Of a stretch of DNA of 64,000 nt, positions 37,101 through 52,100 are shown in pieces (positions within the stretch are counted from its first letter, which is position 1; the number at the start of each line of letters is the position of its first letter). A model generated the notes under the pieces. It was not told the origin of the DNA, did no database searches, and worked only from the letters and a program-made list of their open reading frames with translations. This DNA comes from Enoplolaimus lenunculus (taxonomy: Eukaryota > Nematoda > Enoplea > Enoplida > Thoracostomopsidae). Position numbers and translations under genes: made by a program. Where the stretch lies: positions 62,001 through 126,000 of the forward strand of contig JASANG010002512.1 in NCBI GenBank assembly GCA_030248215.1, read 5' to 3'.

Positions 37101-40100
37101 ATAAATAAATAAATAAAATCAGTCAAAAAATTAGCAAACATTTTCAAGCGCTAAAAAGCCGATAATAAATTCTAAAACCTGCAAAGGTGCCGATTTTAAT
37201 CAAATCCTATTATTTTGAAGAGTGTTTATGTAGCGCATAACGCCTCTCTTTACGGCGTGACTACAATTCGTCGCCCCACCACTCGCCGCCTGACAACTTG
37301 TAATCTGAAATTTCACCGACTCGACCATTCATCGTCGATTATTATACTTAGATTTAGGCTTAAGCTTATGTTTAGATTTATTCGTAGGCTTTCCGAAATC
37401 TGAAATTTCACCGACTGGACAATTCATCACCCATTCTTATGCTTAGGTTTAGGCTTAAGCTTATGATTATGTTTAGATTTATTCATAGGCTTTACGATGC
37501 TGTTCGCTGGCAAGTGGTCGTGCGACGAATTGCCGCAGATTCCGGTTGCACAAACAACAAATAACTGTCAAGTATATTTTTGCAATTTTAACATTAAATA
37601 TAGCAACACAGTAAGAACGCAAAATATTGCAAATTTTATTACCAGCATAAAAACATTTTGCATGAAAAATTAACATTAGTGAAATTGCAATACAAAGTGA
37701 ATATGCAACATTTTAAACGGGTAAAAAACATAATTTATTGTTGCAGTATTAAATGTAAGCGTCGTGCCCTGAACACCTATTTATCCCAATATAAAAGTTG
37801 GGCGACACAAAATTTGTTCAAATTTGTGTTGAATCCGCCGGTTAATATTGAAAAATCATTTATCTGTGCTCATTCGTCCAACAATTTGTATATGAAAATT
37901 TCGACCAATGTAAATAACATGGGACGGAACAGTATTATAAGCATATTCCTAAGCGTAAGCCTAAGACTAAGCCTAAGCGTAAGACTAAACATAATCCTAA
38001 GCCTAAGCCTAAGCCTAAGCGTAAAAACGCGCATATTCCTAAGCCTAAGCCTAAACCTAAACCAGGCAAAAAATTTGTCTAAACCTTTAAAGCTTACTCT
38101 TTTCTAGACCCACTGAAAAACTCTTCGCCCCTGATGTTTACATGGATCAAAATTTGCAACACAACAGCGTGGCGCAGTTAAGTCTGCCTAGACAGTATTG
38201 TAATACAACAAGGCTGAATTGAAATCGTGCTTGCACCGCAAATATCACGACAATGGCGATATAAGTCCGCTGTAATGATCAGGTGAAATGAGAAAAATGG
38301 TGCTTTTACAGAATTTAAGATTAATCTGCTCGATCCCCGAGCGAACAAAATTCGTCATCGCCTCTTTGAAATGCTGACCCGTCAGGTGAAAAAATGTTCA
38401 AAATTTTAACTCATAATTGACACGGTGTATACAGTAATAACTTCGGATATGACAAAAAAACGCATTGTATTCGCATAAAAACTACAATGTCCATTCAAAT
38501 ATTATTTAGTTTAAATAGTATGACAACAGCGCTGCATACAAAGGAATACGAGCCCATAGCCAAAAAGAAGCGAGTAGGGAGAACACAGTCCAACTGGAAA
38601 AATTTTGGCCAAAAATTTTCAACCTTCCAGTTCATCGAAAACCGCCTGTATGCCCATCTCGTGAAAATTTTTTTAGCCCGTCCTAGCAAGGTGAGCTGGC
38701 TACGGGTATGACAGAACAAGGGGCTCGCCAAAAATTTTAAAGACACGAAACAAAGGCCACGACGTCCTGCCGCTTTACTATACTAACCTGTCGGTTTCGT
38801 AAGAGAACAAAAACCGAAATTTTTAGATGCAAAAATTTTAGTTTTTTGTTTCAATTTAACTGATGCTGAGTGCTGCTAGACACAGACATGTAACCACGGG
38901 CGTCGCCGCACGTTAACACACCAGGGTGCCGCCGGAGGTGGAAAATACCGGAGCCGGAGGTCAACGAAACTTGCCGGAGCCGGAGCTGAGGCGAAATTAG
39001 GGAGTAAAAATGATGGTTAATTAGTTAATTTTAGCAAATATCTGCAATATGTAGTTATGCTGTTTGGTTTTACGCTAATTTCTTGCGAAATTTCAGGAAT
39101 TTCTTTTCTGAAAATTGTGACAAAAGTAAAACGATACGCGCTGAACAGATAAATTTTGCAAAATTTTACTACCGTAATTGCCGGAACTTCTGGCAAAAAT
39201 TCTACCACAGCCAGAGGCCGATTTTCTGTCGGAGCCGGAGCCACACGTCCGGTTGTACCCTGCAAGACACTGTCAGGTCCTGCGACCCAAGTTTTACCGA
39301 TGCCTATTCAGATTGCTTTTGACAATATATATAGCATTTGGCTTTAAATTTACCAGACTGCGTCAACAATTGTTCAATTTCATTGTGCCCCCCTTCAGTT
39401 TAAATTTAAAATGCGCAAATACCATTGAAGGTAATTTGAATTTCAACAATCACCGTTATATACCCTCCATGCAATATTGTTACTGTAATTATAAGAAGAC
39501 CCTTATATATATATACAGCAATTTTGCTACCGATCGAAATTATGACAAGTGCAAATATGCAATCAATTTTCCACCAATCAAAATTGCAAATATTTGTGTA
39601 TTTGCAATACGATGAGCTGATAAGCTTGGCAGTGACACCAACGAAAAATTCAGGCTTCGAGATGAAAGCTCCTGCATCATGATACAAAATATATAGCAGT
39701 TTGGTCTGCGGCATACTGTAGAGACTCGAATATGATGGGAGATTGATTTTTGCGTCTCCAGAGAGTACCGCCGTGTTATTCGGTTACGGACTGTTATTTA
39801 TTTTTAACCTGCTGTCCGAAAGCCTTCGTTACCGATATATATCCGGTACTGCAACTATCCGTTAACGTTTATTTGTCTTGTATCAAAAGTTTGAGCAATA
39901 ATGCAAGGTTATACTTAGGACCGTACTTCCAAAACTTAAGTACGCTTTAAAGTTTCGAACTCAACTTTATTTGGTCTTGGAGTCATTTATGCACTGCAAT
40001 CAGGGATACTAGACATTTATGGACTCTAATTACGGTTCAGGGACTCTATCCGCTTACGGACACTTATCAGGGTTACGGATTCCTATTGATTGCGACTCAA

Positions 40101-43100
40101 AATGGGGACCCCCTACTTATTATCGCACCGTCTTACTAGGGTCACTACAGTATATGCGTACTTTGGCCAAACATATGTTTATTTTTTAAATATGCAGCCT
40201 GTAAACAAAATTTGCACGAACGACAACGTTGCCCGCTAGCATATTGGTGGAATAGAAATTTTTTCGTTTTATACCTTTTTCTAATTAGTGTTTACTAAAA
40301 CTGGCAATCTAATTTGCAAATATTTTATAGGTGAGTTTCTCACAACTTCTCTTCGCAACTTCTCTTATTGTTTTATATTTAAATACCAAGGTTAAGAAAG
40401 TTCGATTTTTGCGACCCAACAATTCTGTTATATACATTTTAACCATTTATAAATATATACCGCTGGACACAGTTTGCAGAGCTGAACCGTATTGGTGTTA
40501 ATAAGCGTTCCGCCGCAACGGGCAAAATATTTTACGTGTTACGACAGCCAAATGACATATTTGGAGCCACTAGACAGTTGGGAGGCTGCAAAATTTGGCC
40601 GTAATTTGTGTATAATAGTCACATAACGGTACAGCTAGCACCACTTGATTTAGCAATATCAGCTGGATCAAATGGATAATAAATTTGCACACTTTTCGAC
40701 ATAACGTTTTTTCGAAACGTAATAAGATGCAAAAAGCCATATGGGGAGGTCATGAGAAGCTCAAATATATGCAAAAACGTTAAATTCGGATCATTTTTAA
40801 AGTAGCGCCGAGGACTGGCCTGTGAATATATCAGCCAAAGTCAAAAGCAAAGCTGGATCAGCCAACTAAAACGTACCACAGATGTTTATTTTATAAGAAT
40901 TTCGCGGCGTTGAAGCCGCACAAACGCGCAACTCATCGCACTTGGTGGTCACTACGCTCCACTTATGAGCTCCCATGAGTCAAATCAACTTAAATTGAAC
41001 TCAACTATACTGGACGCTATTGCCCTTAAAGAGCAAATAATCACACATATCGTCGACTCTGTCATTTTTATTGTTTGGATATTCTACAGCCATGAGGTTT
41101 GCTCGTTACTAAATTGCAAGTAGCAATACCTGAGTGTTTGCAGTCAATAACAAATCGCACAGCTAAAATTTATTCCGGAACAGGATACCGTTAAGTAACC
41201 GGATTTGCAAGCAAGCGTAGTGAGCGATAAATTCTTTTTTTGGCGTTTCGCAGCCAAAAGCTAAAATTTTGTAAAAAATATTTATTTTTTTGGTCATTTC
41301 ACAACGAATTTCGGCAGTATAGTTCTGCTCGATGACCCCCGTGTGTACGCCCTCATATCGCATACTGCTCGAGTCTAAGCGTGTATAATTTAGAGTTATA
41401 AAAACTACAGTAATGCATAAAAACACTGCTCGCAGTTATTATTATTTTGCGTTGGTCGGAGCAATTTTTAACGCGACATGAGATGTGCAAAATATTTCGG
41501 GCGTGCGACAAGGGGGAATGAGATACATCGCTCGTGAAATTTCTGGAGTGACAAGAACAAAACACCCCACTATATTAGGCTAAATTACTATGGATTTTAG
41601 AGGTTAAAATAATTTTTTTCTCGCTCGCTACTTACGTTCGTTCGTTCAGGTTATATCCTGCCGAATTGTATATTAAACAATTCCGAGCAGTTAATAACTG
41701 CGCACCAATGAGAGATTTACAGTAAGAAAAAACTGACAGGCTTTTTTTGCATTCTGAGACATTTTTATGAGCAAAACGAACTCATGGTTTAGTTTGAATT
41801 TTCGAGTAACCGAGCTCGTAGCCAGAGTAGGGGCAAAGGGCTCTTGCCCCCCTACTGGAACAATTTTAGCAATCCTAGAAAATTTTTTTCAATCTTGCCT
41901 GTACGTCATCAAAAAGCCTTGTATGCCGCTCCTGGTAAATGTTTAGTCCCCATAGCAAGATGAGCTGGCTATGAGCCTCAGGAGTAACCCATTAGAGACG
42001 AGGGTAACGGAACAGGTCGGCGGGATAAAGCAGTACCGGCTGGGAATATGTTGCGCTTTGTTGGGTAAAATTAAACTATTAATCGAGTAAAATGGGCCGT
42101 TTTAGTTCAATCGCAGCGTTATTAGCTTAATCGAATGCTGGCAATCTCTCAAAGGCAATTATAGCATCAAGAGTACTGAGCTGAAAATAATTAGCAAACC
42201 GCAAACCACCTAAACGGTGGAATCGCTGTGTATGAAATGCTTGGCCGATGTTACTTTAAGGGACGTCCAGGTTTCTGGTAGGTCTATAAAAGAGTAGGTT
42301 TGTTCGTAAAAAATGCAACGAATCGCAAAAAAAAGTTTGCACAAAAAACTCTCTGCCTCTTGTTTTTTCGCTGACGTCATCGCAACCACAATCATAGTTT
42401 CATTCTAACAGAATATTTCAAATTAACTTGATTTCTGTGTGTTCAAATAAGTTGAAACTTTTCTTCAAATCAACGTAACTTTAAAACAACAAAACAGACA
42501 ACGTTCAGACCGAATATCGCACACTAATTTAGCCAAAATATAAGCTTTTTTTCAACGTTCAGATCATTTGTATTGTAAGAAATATTAATTAATAATTTTT
42601 TTAAATTTAATCAGACTGAACGCGGTGTTACTATTCGAAAATTTCAATACAAATTCTCAAAAAATAATTTTCTCGAAAGTTTGTATCGTAACTCAAATTG
42701 TAGCCGTTTTTTTGTCTGGCATAATTTCGACTAAAGTTTGAACCGATTTGTCTTCAGACATATCAGTGACAGCTCTAAAACATCCCTTATCGATACAAAA
42801 ATATACATCATCTCACAATACATGAGCGGTCTCAATGTTTTTATTTTTGTATCAAATTTAAGATTATTTTATTTTTTTAAAATCAAACGAAAATTTTAAC
42901 CAAAAAAAGAGAACTATGGATATTACAATATCCTTTGCCACGGTTTTGTAAAAATCACATTTTTAACTACGGTACTGGTTATAGTTAAAAAAGTATCGAC
43001 AAACTGTTCACAATTTTCAGCAGGTTTATTATAAACAAAGGGGGGGGGTTGCTTATAGAGTATACCAGTCTGCCAGCTTTGCGCAATGCGCAAACGTACT

Positions 43101-46100
43101 TACAAATTTTCGTTTCATAAAACAATCACGTCTGTTTGCTAAAAAATTATTGTAAACAAAGTAATGCTGGAAACTTGCCCAAAATACGTATGTGCGGCGT
43201 TCCAGCTTTAATATATAAATTGTCGAAAAATTCTGAAACAGTAAGAAAAAACACAAAACATATATAACCAATATATGTATACTTCGATGGGTAAACAAAT
43301 TGACCGCTGGTGTTTAAGAGAAAGAAATTGTGAAATTGTTCACAAAAGACGACACTGCCGAATACTGAAAACGAACAATTTGAACACAATTAAAGTTTCA
43401 TTTTCGCTCGTATCGGAAAGTTTTACTTTGAAGTGTTCAATTCAACGTTTTGATTGAAAAATTATTTCACACAAAATGCTCCTGTGTACATTTGAGGTTG
43501 TCATGAGTGGTTTTTGCGTATATGATATGCCCCAAAAAACACCCCCTACCCGAATGACAAATATTTATTTAGTTCAAAATTTATTTAATGTATTTCACGT
43601 ATATTTTTTACTGTTCGTCTGTTTTTTAATAGCATCCGGAGTTGTGAACTACGCTCAGGCGCGTCCAAGACAACTAACTCCCCCGCAAAAATTGTACACG
43701 ATTCAGTGGCGTAGCCTGGGTTTCATTATAATCGGGTATAATCTCGTGTAAACCGTTTTCTGTCAGCGAAGCGTAGCAAGCGATTAAACTTTTAAGCTTA
43801 TAAAATGTGCCTAATTTTCTCTGCTGGTTTTTAGCGAGTCGATATATATCTATTTCAAGCCCGTTATGTATCCATCAGTGGTCAAATTTGTTTCTGTCCC
43901 CTTATAGTCGTAGTAAAGTCAAATTTTGTCAAACTTTTTGTAGCCCAAGTTTTTACTGCTCTGTCATTTTGTACGCCTTGGGTTTTTTCCTCTGTCCGAT
44001 ATTCGATTTCTTATTATTTGTTGGGCACTGTTTTTTTCGCTATAAAATGTTTTTCACAACCATTCATCATTTTTATGTTCACCGACAAAGAAATTGCAAA
44101 AATTTTGTTCGCAAGTTTGTTTTAATACAACGATCGCTTTGATTCCCCGACAGCTACACGGATCGATGCGTTCAAGGAACGGCGTTGCGTGCGCCTTCAG
44201 CTGAAATGGTACCAGTAACGGTGCACTGATCACAAATTTGGCTTCGGTGTCGCTTGTAGACAATGTATAGTTAGTTTTCACAGTTGCAGGGGGGGGGGCG
44301 AATGATTAAAAATATATCAACTCATTAAATTTATGGAAAAACCAGAAAATGTCATTTTTACAAACTTTAGAATAAACCAGTTGAAATCTGATGGTCACAA
44401 TGCAAAAACCAGTATTAATCGTTCAATTCAATGCCAGCCTAGTAAATTATCAGTCTAGGTAAAAACCAAAAATTCAAACCTTTTTAACTTAGTCCTTACG
44501 CTTAGGCTTAGGCTTAGAAATAGGCTCATCCTTAAGCTTAGGCTGAGGAACAGCTAGTACTACAGTTTTGGCCATGTTCTATACATGAGCATTGCATACT
44601 ACATATATCATACATAATTGCATATACAGCAGGACAAGCATGTTTCATATGCTTACAGTAATTACAGTAATCATAGAAACAAACAGTTGGTTTCAAATTA
44701 AAAAATTTCAAAGTGCCTATTGAAGTAAAATTAGCGTCACGTGCAGTCAAATACAACCACGATGAATAGCAAGTTTAACCAGAGACCAGCGCGTCGAGGT
44801 AGGATCAACGAAAACATTCCGTCGAGACAGTAAGCTCTGTTTTATAGCGTTTGTGGTCGGCGTGAATTTTATACAGTGAACGAAGCACTAATGGGTGGCC
44901 TTTTGCCAAATGGGGCCCACAAAACTGCTGTATATAAAAACTTGACCAATTAATTATGTTTCACATGCAGGCGCGTAGCCAGCTCACATTTCTAGGGCGG
45001 GCTAATAAATTGTCAGCAGAGGCGCACGACGGTTTTGCGTTGACTTACGAGCAAGGTTGAAAATTTTCTAGTGGGGTCAAAAATTTTCCGGAAGGAAGGC
45101 TGAGCCCCACCCTTGGCCGTTCCCTCCACCGCTTGGATACGGGTTCGTTCGCATGCTATTTGCCACCAGCAATTTTTCTTTACCAAACGTCAAGAACATT
45201 GTAGTTCATATCTGAACTTGGTTCCCCAACCATTTTACATAAATATATTAATTCTTCAATTGTCATCATGTTTGAAATGCGAAAAATTTATCATCCTAAC
45301 CGCTACGCTTGTTTTGTGTCGTTTCTCTAAGATGTCCCTATAATTTTTGCCAAAATCCACCCACGAGCGTATTAACCAACATTACAAACGGTATATTTCT
45401 ACTGACAGAGTTTGCGAGCAAGCGGAGCGAGCGAGAAAAAGTAACGAACCCAACAAGACTCAAAATGAATTGTAATACTAAATAAAATGCCTATTTTTTC
45501 TTTTCTTTCCAATTAATTTGCTGGCCCATGTATAGAACACGGCCGGAACAGCAGTATAAGCAAATCCCTAAACCTAAGCCTAAGCCTAACCCTAAGCCAC
45601 GCAAAAAACTTAGTCTAAAGCTTAAACTGACTCTATTATAGCCCCTCCGGAAAACGATCCGGTCCTGTTCTATACATGGGCCGATTTCCTTCTATTTACT
45701 CCGCTGATGTACACGTATACGCTTGAGTGTAGCGAAGTTAAAGCGTTATCATACTTCTACCATTATTATTAATATTTGTTATTTGAATAAAATGTATACT
45801 GACAACTTTTTTGACTAATTTTGATCGATTATTGCTTAAATTAAAGAAACTTATTTCTTCTAAACCTTTTAACTTTTATTACTCGCGCAGTTTACCACCT
45901 GGGCCCACACAAAACGTCATATAATACGCTTAAAAATTACCAAAAATATAGCCGCTTGCAGTTGACGCAAAAATAATATGTACTCAGTGATGCCATGTAT
46001 ACAACAGGGCCGGATCATTTTCCGGCGAGGCTGTAAAAACTGTGAGTTTCATCCTTAGACTAACTTTTTTGCTTAAGCTTAGCTTTAGGTTTAGGCTTAG

Positions 46101-49100
46101 GCTTAACAATACGTTCATCTTTACGCTTAGACTTAGGCATAGGAATAGGCTCATCCTTAAGCTATAGGCTTAGGCTTACAAACTGCTTGCACTACTGTTC
46201 CGGCCCTGTTCTATAAATGGTCCTACTTAGTAATAGAACATATACATATTACATACTATATATTTATATATCTGCTAGCCCTGTTGGCTTCAGCAAAACT
46301 TTACTAGGCATGAAATACGCACCGGAACCTTAGGTGAAGAAGTATTAGCATTTAAAAAATGTTGAACATGTTAATTTTAACAATAATCTTACAGTGTTGT
46401 CAAATGAAGAGACGAGTGGTTTCGGTTAAAAACCGAAACCCGAGATTTACTCTCAACCTACCAGGGCCGAGAGCCAACTTACAAGTTCGGAAGTCTTTTG
46501 GAGTCGGTCTGTTTATCGACGGTTACCAAAAACAAAAGCGAAATTCGTCTAAAAACAGTTTTGAGCGCGTTTAGATAAGTCATATAAACGTACAAAAGCT
46601 TATATGGGTATATCTGGGTTCAAGCGGATACCAAAAAATACCGGAGACAGAGCTGGTTATATTTGATGGTTTTCGTAACAGAAAAATGAGGCCAGATTTT
46701 AATAATTGAGTTCTGAAATTTACTACCTGAACCAGCGAAACTATAATATTACTAATCAACCAATATGATAAATGCATAAATGTTTAACTGTTGTTAACCC
46801 GCTAAGTAACATAAACTTTCACAATCCAATTAAAAATAAACTTTAAAATTCAATTATTTGAAGCATTTCACAACAAATATCCGCTAGGTTATACCGCCGG
46901 AGCTGGATGCCGATTTTTTGCCGGAACCGGATATCCGGTTGAAACCTAATATACAGAAAAAATGAAAATTTTCCTAAACTTGAAGCTGAAAATTGTCCAT
47001 GCCAGTTTAAGTGGCCAAAATATGCACGTAAAATTATCGTTTTACCTATTTTCAATCACCTGAATCTGATAACTGAATGTACACAAAACTGGAAACAGTA
47101 TACGGGCTCGAACGTCATGCTCCTATCGCTGAGAGCGGATATAGAACGCTGCCCACCGAAGCGTCTTGGCTGCTCGAATCGCAGCTTGAAATTGCATTTC
47201 AGATGAAATATAAAAATATTAATGTGGAAGAACGTTTAAGTTTGTCAGAATAGTCATTTAAGCCACGTCCAAACCAAAGTTTGCGACTTTCCCAATCCAT
47301 AAATTCAAATTTAAATTTTAAACTGTACGAAGACTAACAACCCTCAAACGAAATTATAAAAAATACAGTAACCCCATAGGTAATAAAAGACTCTTGACTG
47401 CTCAAATCGAGTATAATATCAAAAAATACTTTGGGGATCGCTCAAAAGCAATTTTCTGCTCATTTGAGAGAATAATTAATAAGTCCTGTCAAACAAAAAC
47501 ATCATGTGCAGCGAAGCGATGGGGGCACCACAACCCCCCCACAGTCATCTTTGTCCCCATTTTAGCCGAAATTTTTAACAACACTGAAATTCTATGCTAC
47601 GTAAATACACTGCAAATAATGGTGACTCGAATTGACTCTCTCCGAAATAGGCTCTACGCGACTACACAAATTGAGTCAAATTCGCCTCCACCAGAGTCGA
47701 ACGCGCGACTCAGTGACGCGAACTCGACTGTGGCGGAGTCGAATTTGACTGAGTTTGTGTAGTCCCGTAGAGCCTATTTCGGAGAGTCAATTTGACTCAC
47801 CATTTTTTGCAGCGTATATTTCGCCCACTCATCACAAACAGTTTTTGCCCGCTGTTTCAATTTTTGGTTACTGCAGACGTCGTAGGATCAGTGAAATCAC
47901 TGAAGTAATGCATAAAGCAATATTTGACGATTGAAACACAACTGAAAATGCACGACACGTAAATTTAGCCATTATACCAACCGTTATTTACATATATACC
48001 TCGAAGAAGAATATGTATAACAGTTTCACCGCCATCGAGGCAACATTTTTAGCTAAATGTCTGTCAAAAAGCCGACTGATACATCTCATATCCGAAAAAT
48101 ATAATTAGTATACACATACAGTTTCCAACGGTCGAAATGTCGACAAATTTATACATACATACATATTATATCTTCTAGATTCAACAACGATTCAAAATTT
48201 TAAAGCTAACGTCGAGCGATATTTGAGAAATTTTCAATCAGCCGTTCACAGTTATACATTGTTTACGTTTACTTCACGTTGAAACTTTGTTTTGTCCGTT
48301 TAAAAAACATTTAAGATCACAAGCTAAACGAGTCAAATTGAGGCTACACGTAAAAGTGAAATGTGAACAAAATAGCTGAACAGCTTTGAATTGTACAGCT
48401 GGTGAAAAACAACAAAAAATACACGTAGCTGAAACATTTCAAAGTATCAGAATTTATTAATGCACTATAGAACTTTTGATTAAATCAGTTATACGTCGTT
48501 CACAATCTAAAAACTCAGCCGGGCCTCAAAATTTGTCGTTACCCATTGTTAACAATGACTCGTTAACTCTCTGGTTCAACGAAAATTTTACGTTGACCCT
48601 ACATCAACATGTGTTTACAAACCAATTTGTGACACGCGTTGAGGTAGGATCAACATTTTGGTTATTTCTTCTGTCGCGCGTCGACCCTACTTCAACGGGT
48701 AAATTTCCGTTGAGTCACTACTTCGAAATGCAACAGTACTGGAGTGGTATAGGCCCATGCGTAGGGTCTCTGTTGCATTGGTGACCGTATGCTCAATTTA
48801 AATCAGTATATCGTAAGCCAAACTGCTATTCAAACCAACTACTAATAAAATTTAAGCCAACTTTAAACTGATTGTCCAATCAGATTTAAACCAAAGACTG
48901 TCAAATCCAGTACAGATAACCAATCAGCAGTGGCCCCGCTCTATTGTGTTAGAAGATTTAATAACTCTCAACGTTGCAGTTGTTACTTTTGAACCAGTGG
49001 CGGATACAGAAATTTCTAAATGGGTGCGCTTGATATAATACTGGCAAAAACTCGCGATCGAAGCAAGCCAGAAGCCGAACACTTTAAAATGGTGAGTCAA

Positions 49101-52100
49101 ATTGACTCTCTCCAAAATAGGCTCTACGGGACTAACAGACTGAGTCAAATTCGCCTCCGCCAGAGTCAAATTCGACTCGCTAAGTCGCACGTCTGACTCT
49201 GGCGGAGTCGAATTTGACTCATTTTGAGTAGTCCCGTAGAGCCTATTTCAGAGGGAGTCAATTTGACTCACCATTTTTTGCAGTGTACCACAATTTCGTA
49301 TCTTAAAACCCTCTATCTGAAAAGTAAAAGTGCGGCGTTGATAACACATTAATATCAGAACCAAACCATACGCCCGCTTGGTAGTTCAGCTTGTGTCAAA
49401 ACTGAAACTAAGATAAAACGAGAAAATTAAACAAAAAATGAGTCAAAAACTGAATAAAACTAGGAAGTCATAGAAAAACAAAAACGAATCTGAAATTCAT
49501 TTAACAATTTTAATTGTCAACTTACCATTGGACACAATTTGCAACCATGGCGTCGTCCAACGATCGCCGAAAAATTATGCGCCGCCGCGCCAGGCGGTGG
49601 CGGGGTGCCGACCAACGCTCCAGCTGCAGCTGCGTGGACGCCAAGCGCCGCATTAACCGCCATCATATCATAGCTTGGCAGCATACCACCGCTACCGCCA
49701 GGTCCGACATGATGATGATGGTGATGATGGTGATTTGTGGGCAACGTTGGAAGCATTGATGCTGCAGCAACAGCTGCAGCTGAGCTTCCAACCATTGCGC
49801 CGCTGTTACCGGAGCCATTTGTCCGTCCGGAATTTCCAAACAATGCTGGAGGGGTGACTCCAGCAAGCCCTGAACCTCCGCTCCCAATTCCGCCATGGCT
49901 ACTTCCGGCGCTAGTACTACGTCCCAGTGCGCCAGAAGCTCCATTGGTAGATATTGAGCCATTCGCAGCTGCAAGTTGTTGCTGTTGCTGTTGCTGCTGT
50001 TGTTGCTGTTGAGCAATTGCTGCTGCATGAGCTGCAGCAGCTTGTGCTGCGCTCATACTCGAGCAATTATTTAAATTTGTCGCCGATCCACTGCTATTAT
50101 GACCGGCTCCAGCTCCGCTTGCACCGGAATTGTTTCCGGAATTTCCGCTTCCATGGGCCGCAGCGGCGACAGCGGAACCGGAAACTGCGGCGTACAACGA
50201 TTGAACCATTGACTGAACGCCCAACGACGGTTCGCCATAATTTGCATCCGCTAAAATACAGTAAAAGCTGTGTAGATTTGATTCTATGAAAAATATATCC
50301 GAAACCCAAGTATTGCTTTTTTAGCTTACTCAAATTTGCTAAAATTGCAAGAAAATTGTCTAAATTTATCATGCTATATATCAAACAAAACAAAGATAAT
50401 TGAGCACATAGGTAAAGTTCAAGAACAAAATTACGAAGATTATCGAAAAGTAGCATTTTTAGCCAAGTTTAGCCAAATGTATTATATTACGACGAGAATG
50501 AATGAACCTCTCGTGACGTCAGAGTGTTAAATTTATCTTGATGTTTGCAAATACATACATGTCAGAAGTATTGTCCATCAGGGTAACCGGATATCTACTA
50601 CCATTTTCGTTTCGTGCAAAAATCGGTGTCCATTTTCGTTTCTGTTTCCGCTATGGAAATACGGGAAATTCTGCTATTTTTATGCTCAAAATTAGTTATA
50701 AACTCCATGTGTATATATATCGCAATTTTTCATTACAGATATGCTGCAATTATTTGACGTTAAATAAAAATTACGAAATTCATGCAAAATTTGCAAAATT
50801 TCGCTTCATCCGACATTTCTTCTTAAAATATTCTAGAAAGCACGATGAATATTTGTACGGCACAATTGTGTTGGCAGAAAAATAAAACATCTTTGAACCA
50901 TTTATACTTCAATATCCGTTTTCCGTTTCTTTTTCAGTTATTTTTACTATCCGTTTACACCCTATGGCCCAAGCGATCACAAACCGAACGAATGCGCATA
51001 GAATAGATTCTTAGGCATGTAAAATGTTGCTAAGAATACTTTAGACAACTGTAAATTAGGTTCGTTTTCAAAACCAATGCACAAATGACATGATGACCCG
51101 CACTTACTAGGAATTCCTCGTTCAAGGGAAATAATTGCAATTCCATATCCCAAGCACGAAAGAGTTTAAAGCCTGTGAACGTAAAAAAATAACGAAGAGT
51201 CCGAAAGGCTTAATTCTGATAACACAGTCTAGAGACAGCACAGATTACTACAGTGATCAAACACTTGAACTAACATTAAAGATAATTTCACATTAGATGT
51301 ATGCAAAGATGCGGAATATACAGATTATACATCCCTTCCATCCACAAAATTCCTGCATAATGCAATTTCCATAATATCATGCGTACACCCGGTAACTTTT
51401 GACAGGGTATTATGATATACACTGAAGCCAACAAAACTTTGGTGTCCAGTATACTGAAGCTATCGGTGTCTAGTACACCGAAGTCAAAAAGCTTTAGTAT
51501 CCCGGAAACTGAAGTCAAAAAACTTCAGTATCCAGGATACTAAACCAAAAAGCTTCTGTATTCTGTACACTAAAGCCAAAAAGCTTCAGTATCCAGAAGC
51601 CTGAAGCCACAAAGTTTCAATATCCAGAATCCTGAAGCCAAAACGCTTTAGTGTCAACGACACTACCCCCTCAAAACTTGCCTAGTGTACGCATGATATT
51701 GTGGATGCTGCATAATCTAACAAGGCACTTTGACAGGTATGTGTAGAAATAGATGTCGGCTTGAAGGACAAGCTGGTTTTGTTCTTTCGTCCACGCTCGA
51801 TTCGATGGCATAAAACCCTCTTTTCCTTAGAGCAGTGCCGTTTTAGAATCGAATCTTTGCTCCTGTTTTATTTGAAATGATTTTCTTTTAGACTCAGAAA
51901 CACTGCTAAACTAAATATCCCATTTGATCCGAACTCTATACCAATCCTTCCGTATACGTTTACGTTCAACGTCCAGAAAACGTTTCCAGTTTCGCAAAAT
52001 TTATTTTCTACACCATTTCTCAACGTCAAAACCAGCAAATTAGTGATAAATAAATTTTTCTCGCGTTCAATTTGATTGGTTCAAAATTGGCAGACACAGC

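Larger units (their letters stand above)
35480..49525 (-). other. lin-29: intron 2 of lin-29-like gene
   Basis: 14,046 bp splitting finger 1 between its Cys and His pairs. It is filled with small elements listed separately (GTAGCCA-ended, TTAGGC MITEs, CAGGGT, CTGTAGTGACCC and GAGTCAAATTGACTC families). Stretches where I see nothing recognisable: 36800-37200, 40200-41800, 42310-43070, 43760-44480, 46960-47600 and 47820-49080. Confidence 0.85.

Noticed and set aside
37658-38107. 149-residue plus-strand frame
   Set aside because: Its second half is a TTAGGC MITE core translated into Leu/Ser repeats. No coding signal in the first half.
39178-39615. 145-residue plus-strand frame
   Set aside because: It starts inside a CAGGGT element and runs into AT-rich DNA. 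No domain.
49514-50289. Plus-strand and shifted frames over 49514-50289
   Set aside because: Shadows of lin-29-like exon 2, whose frame is supported by phase and the finger 1 Cys pair.
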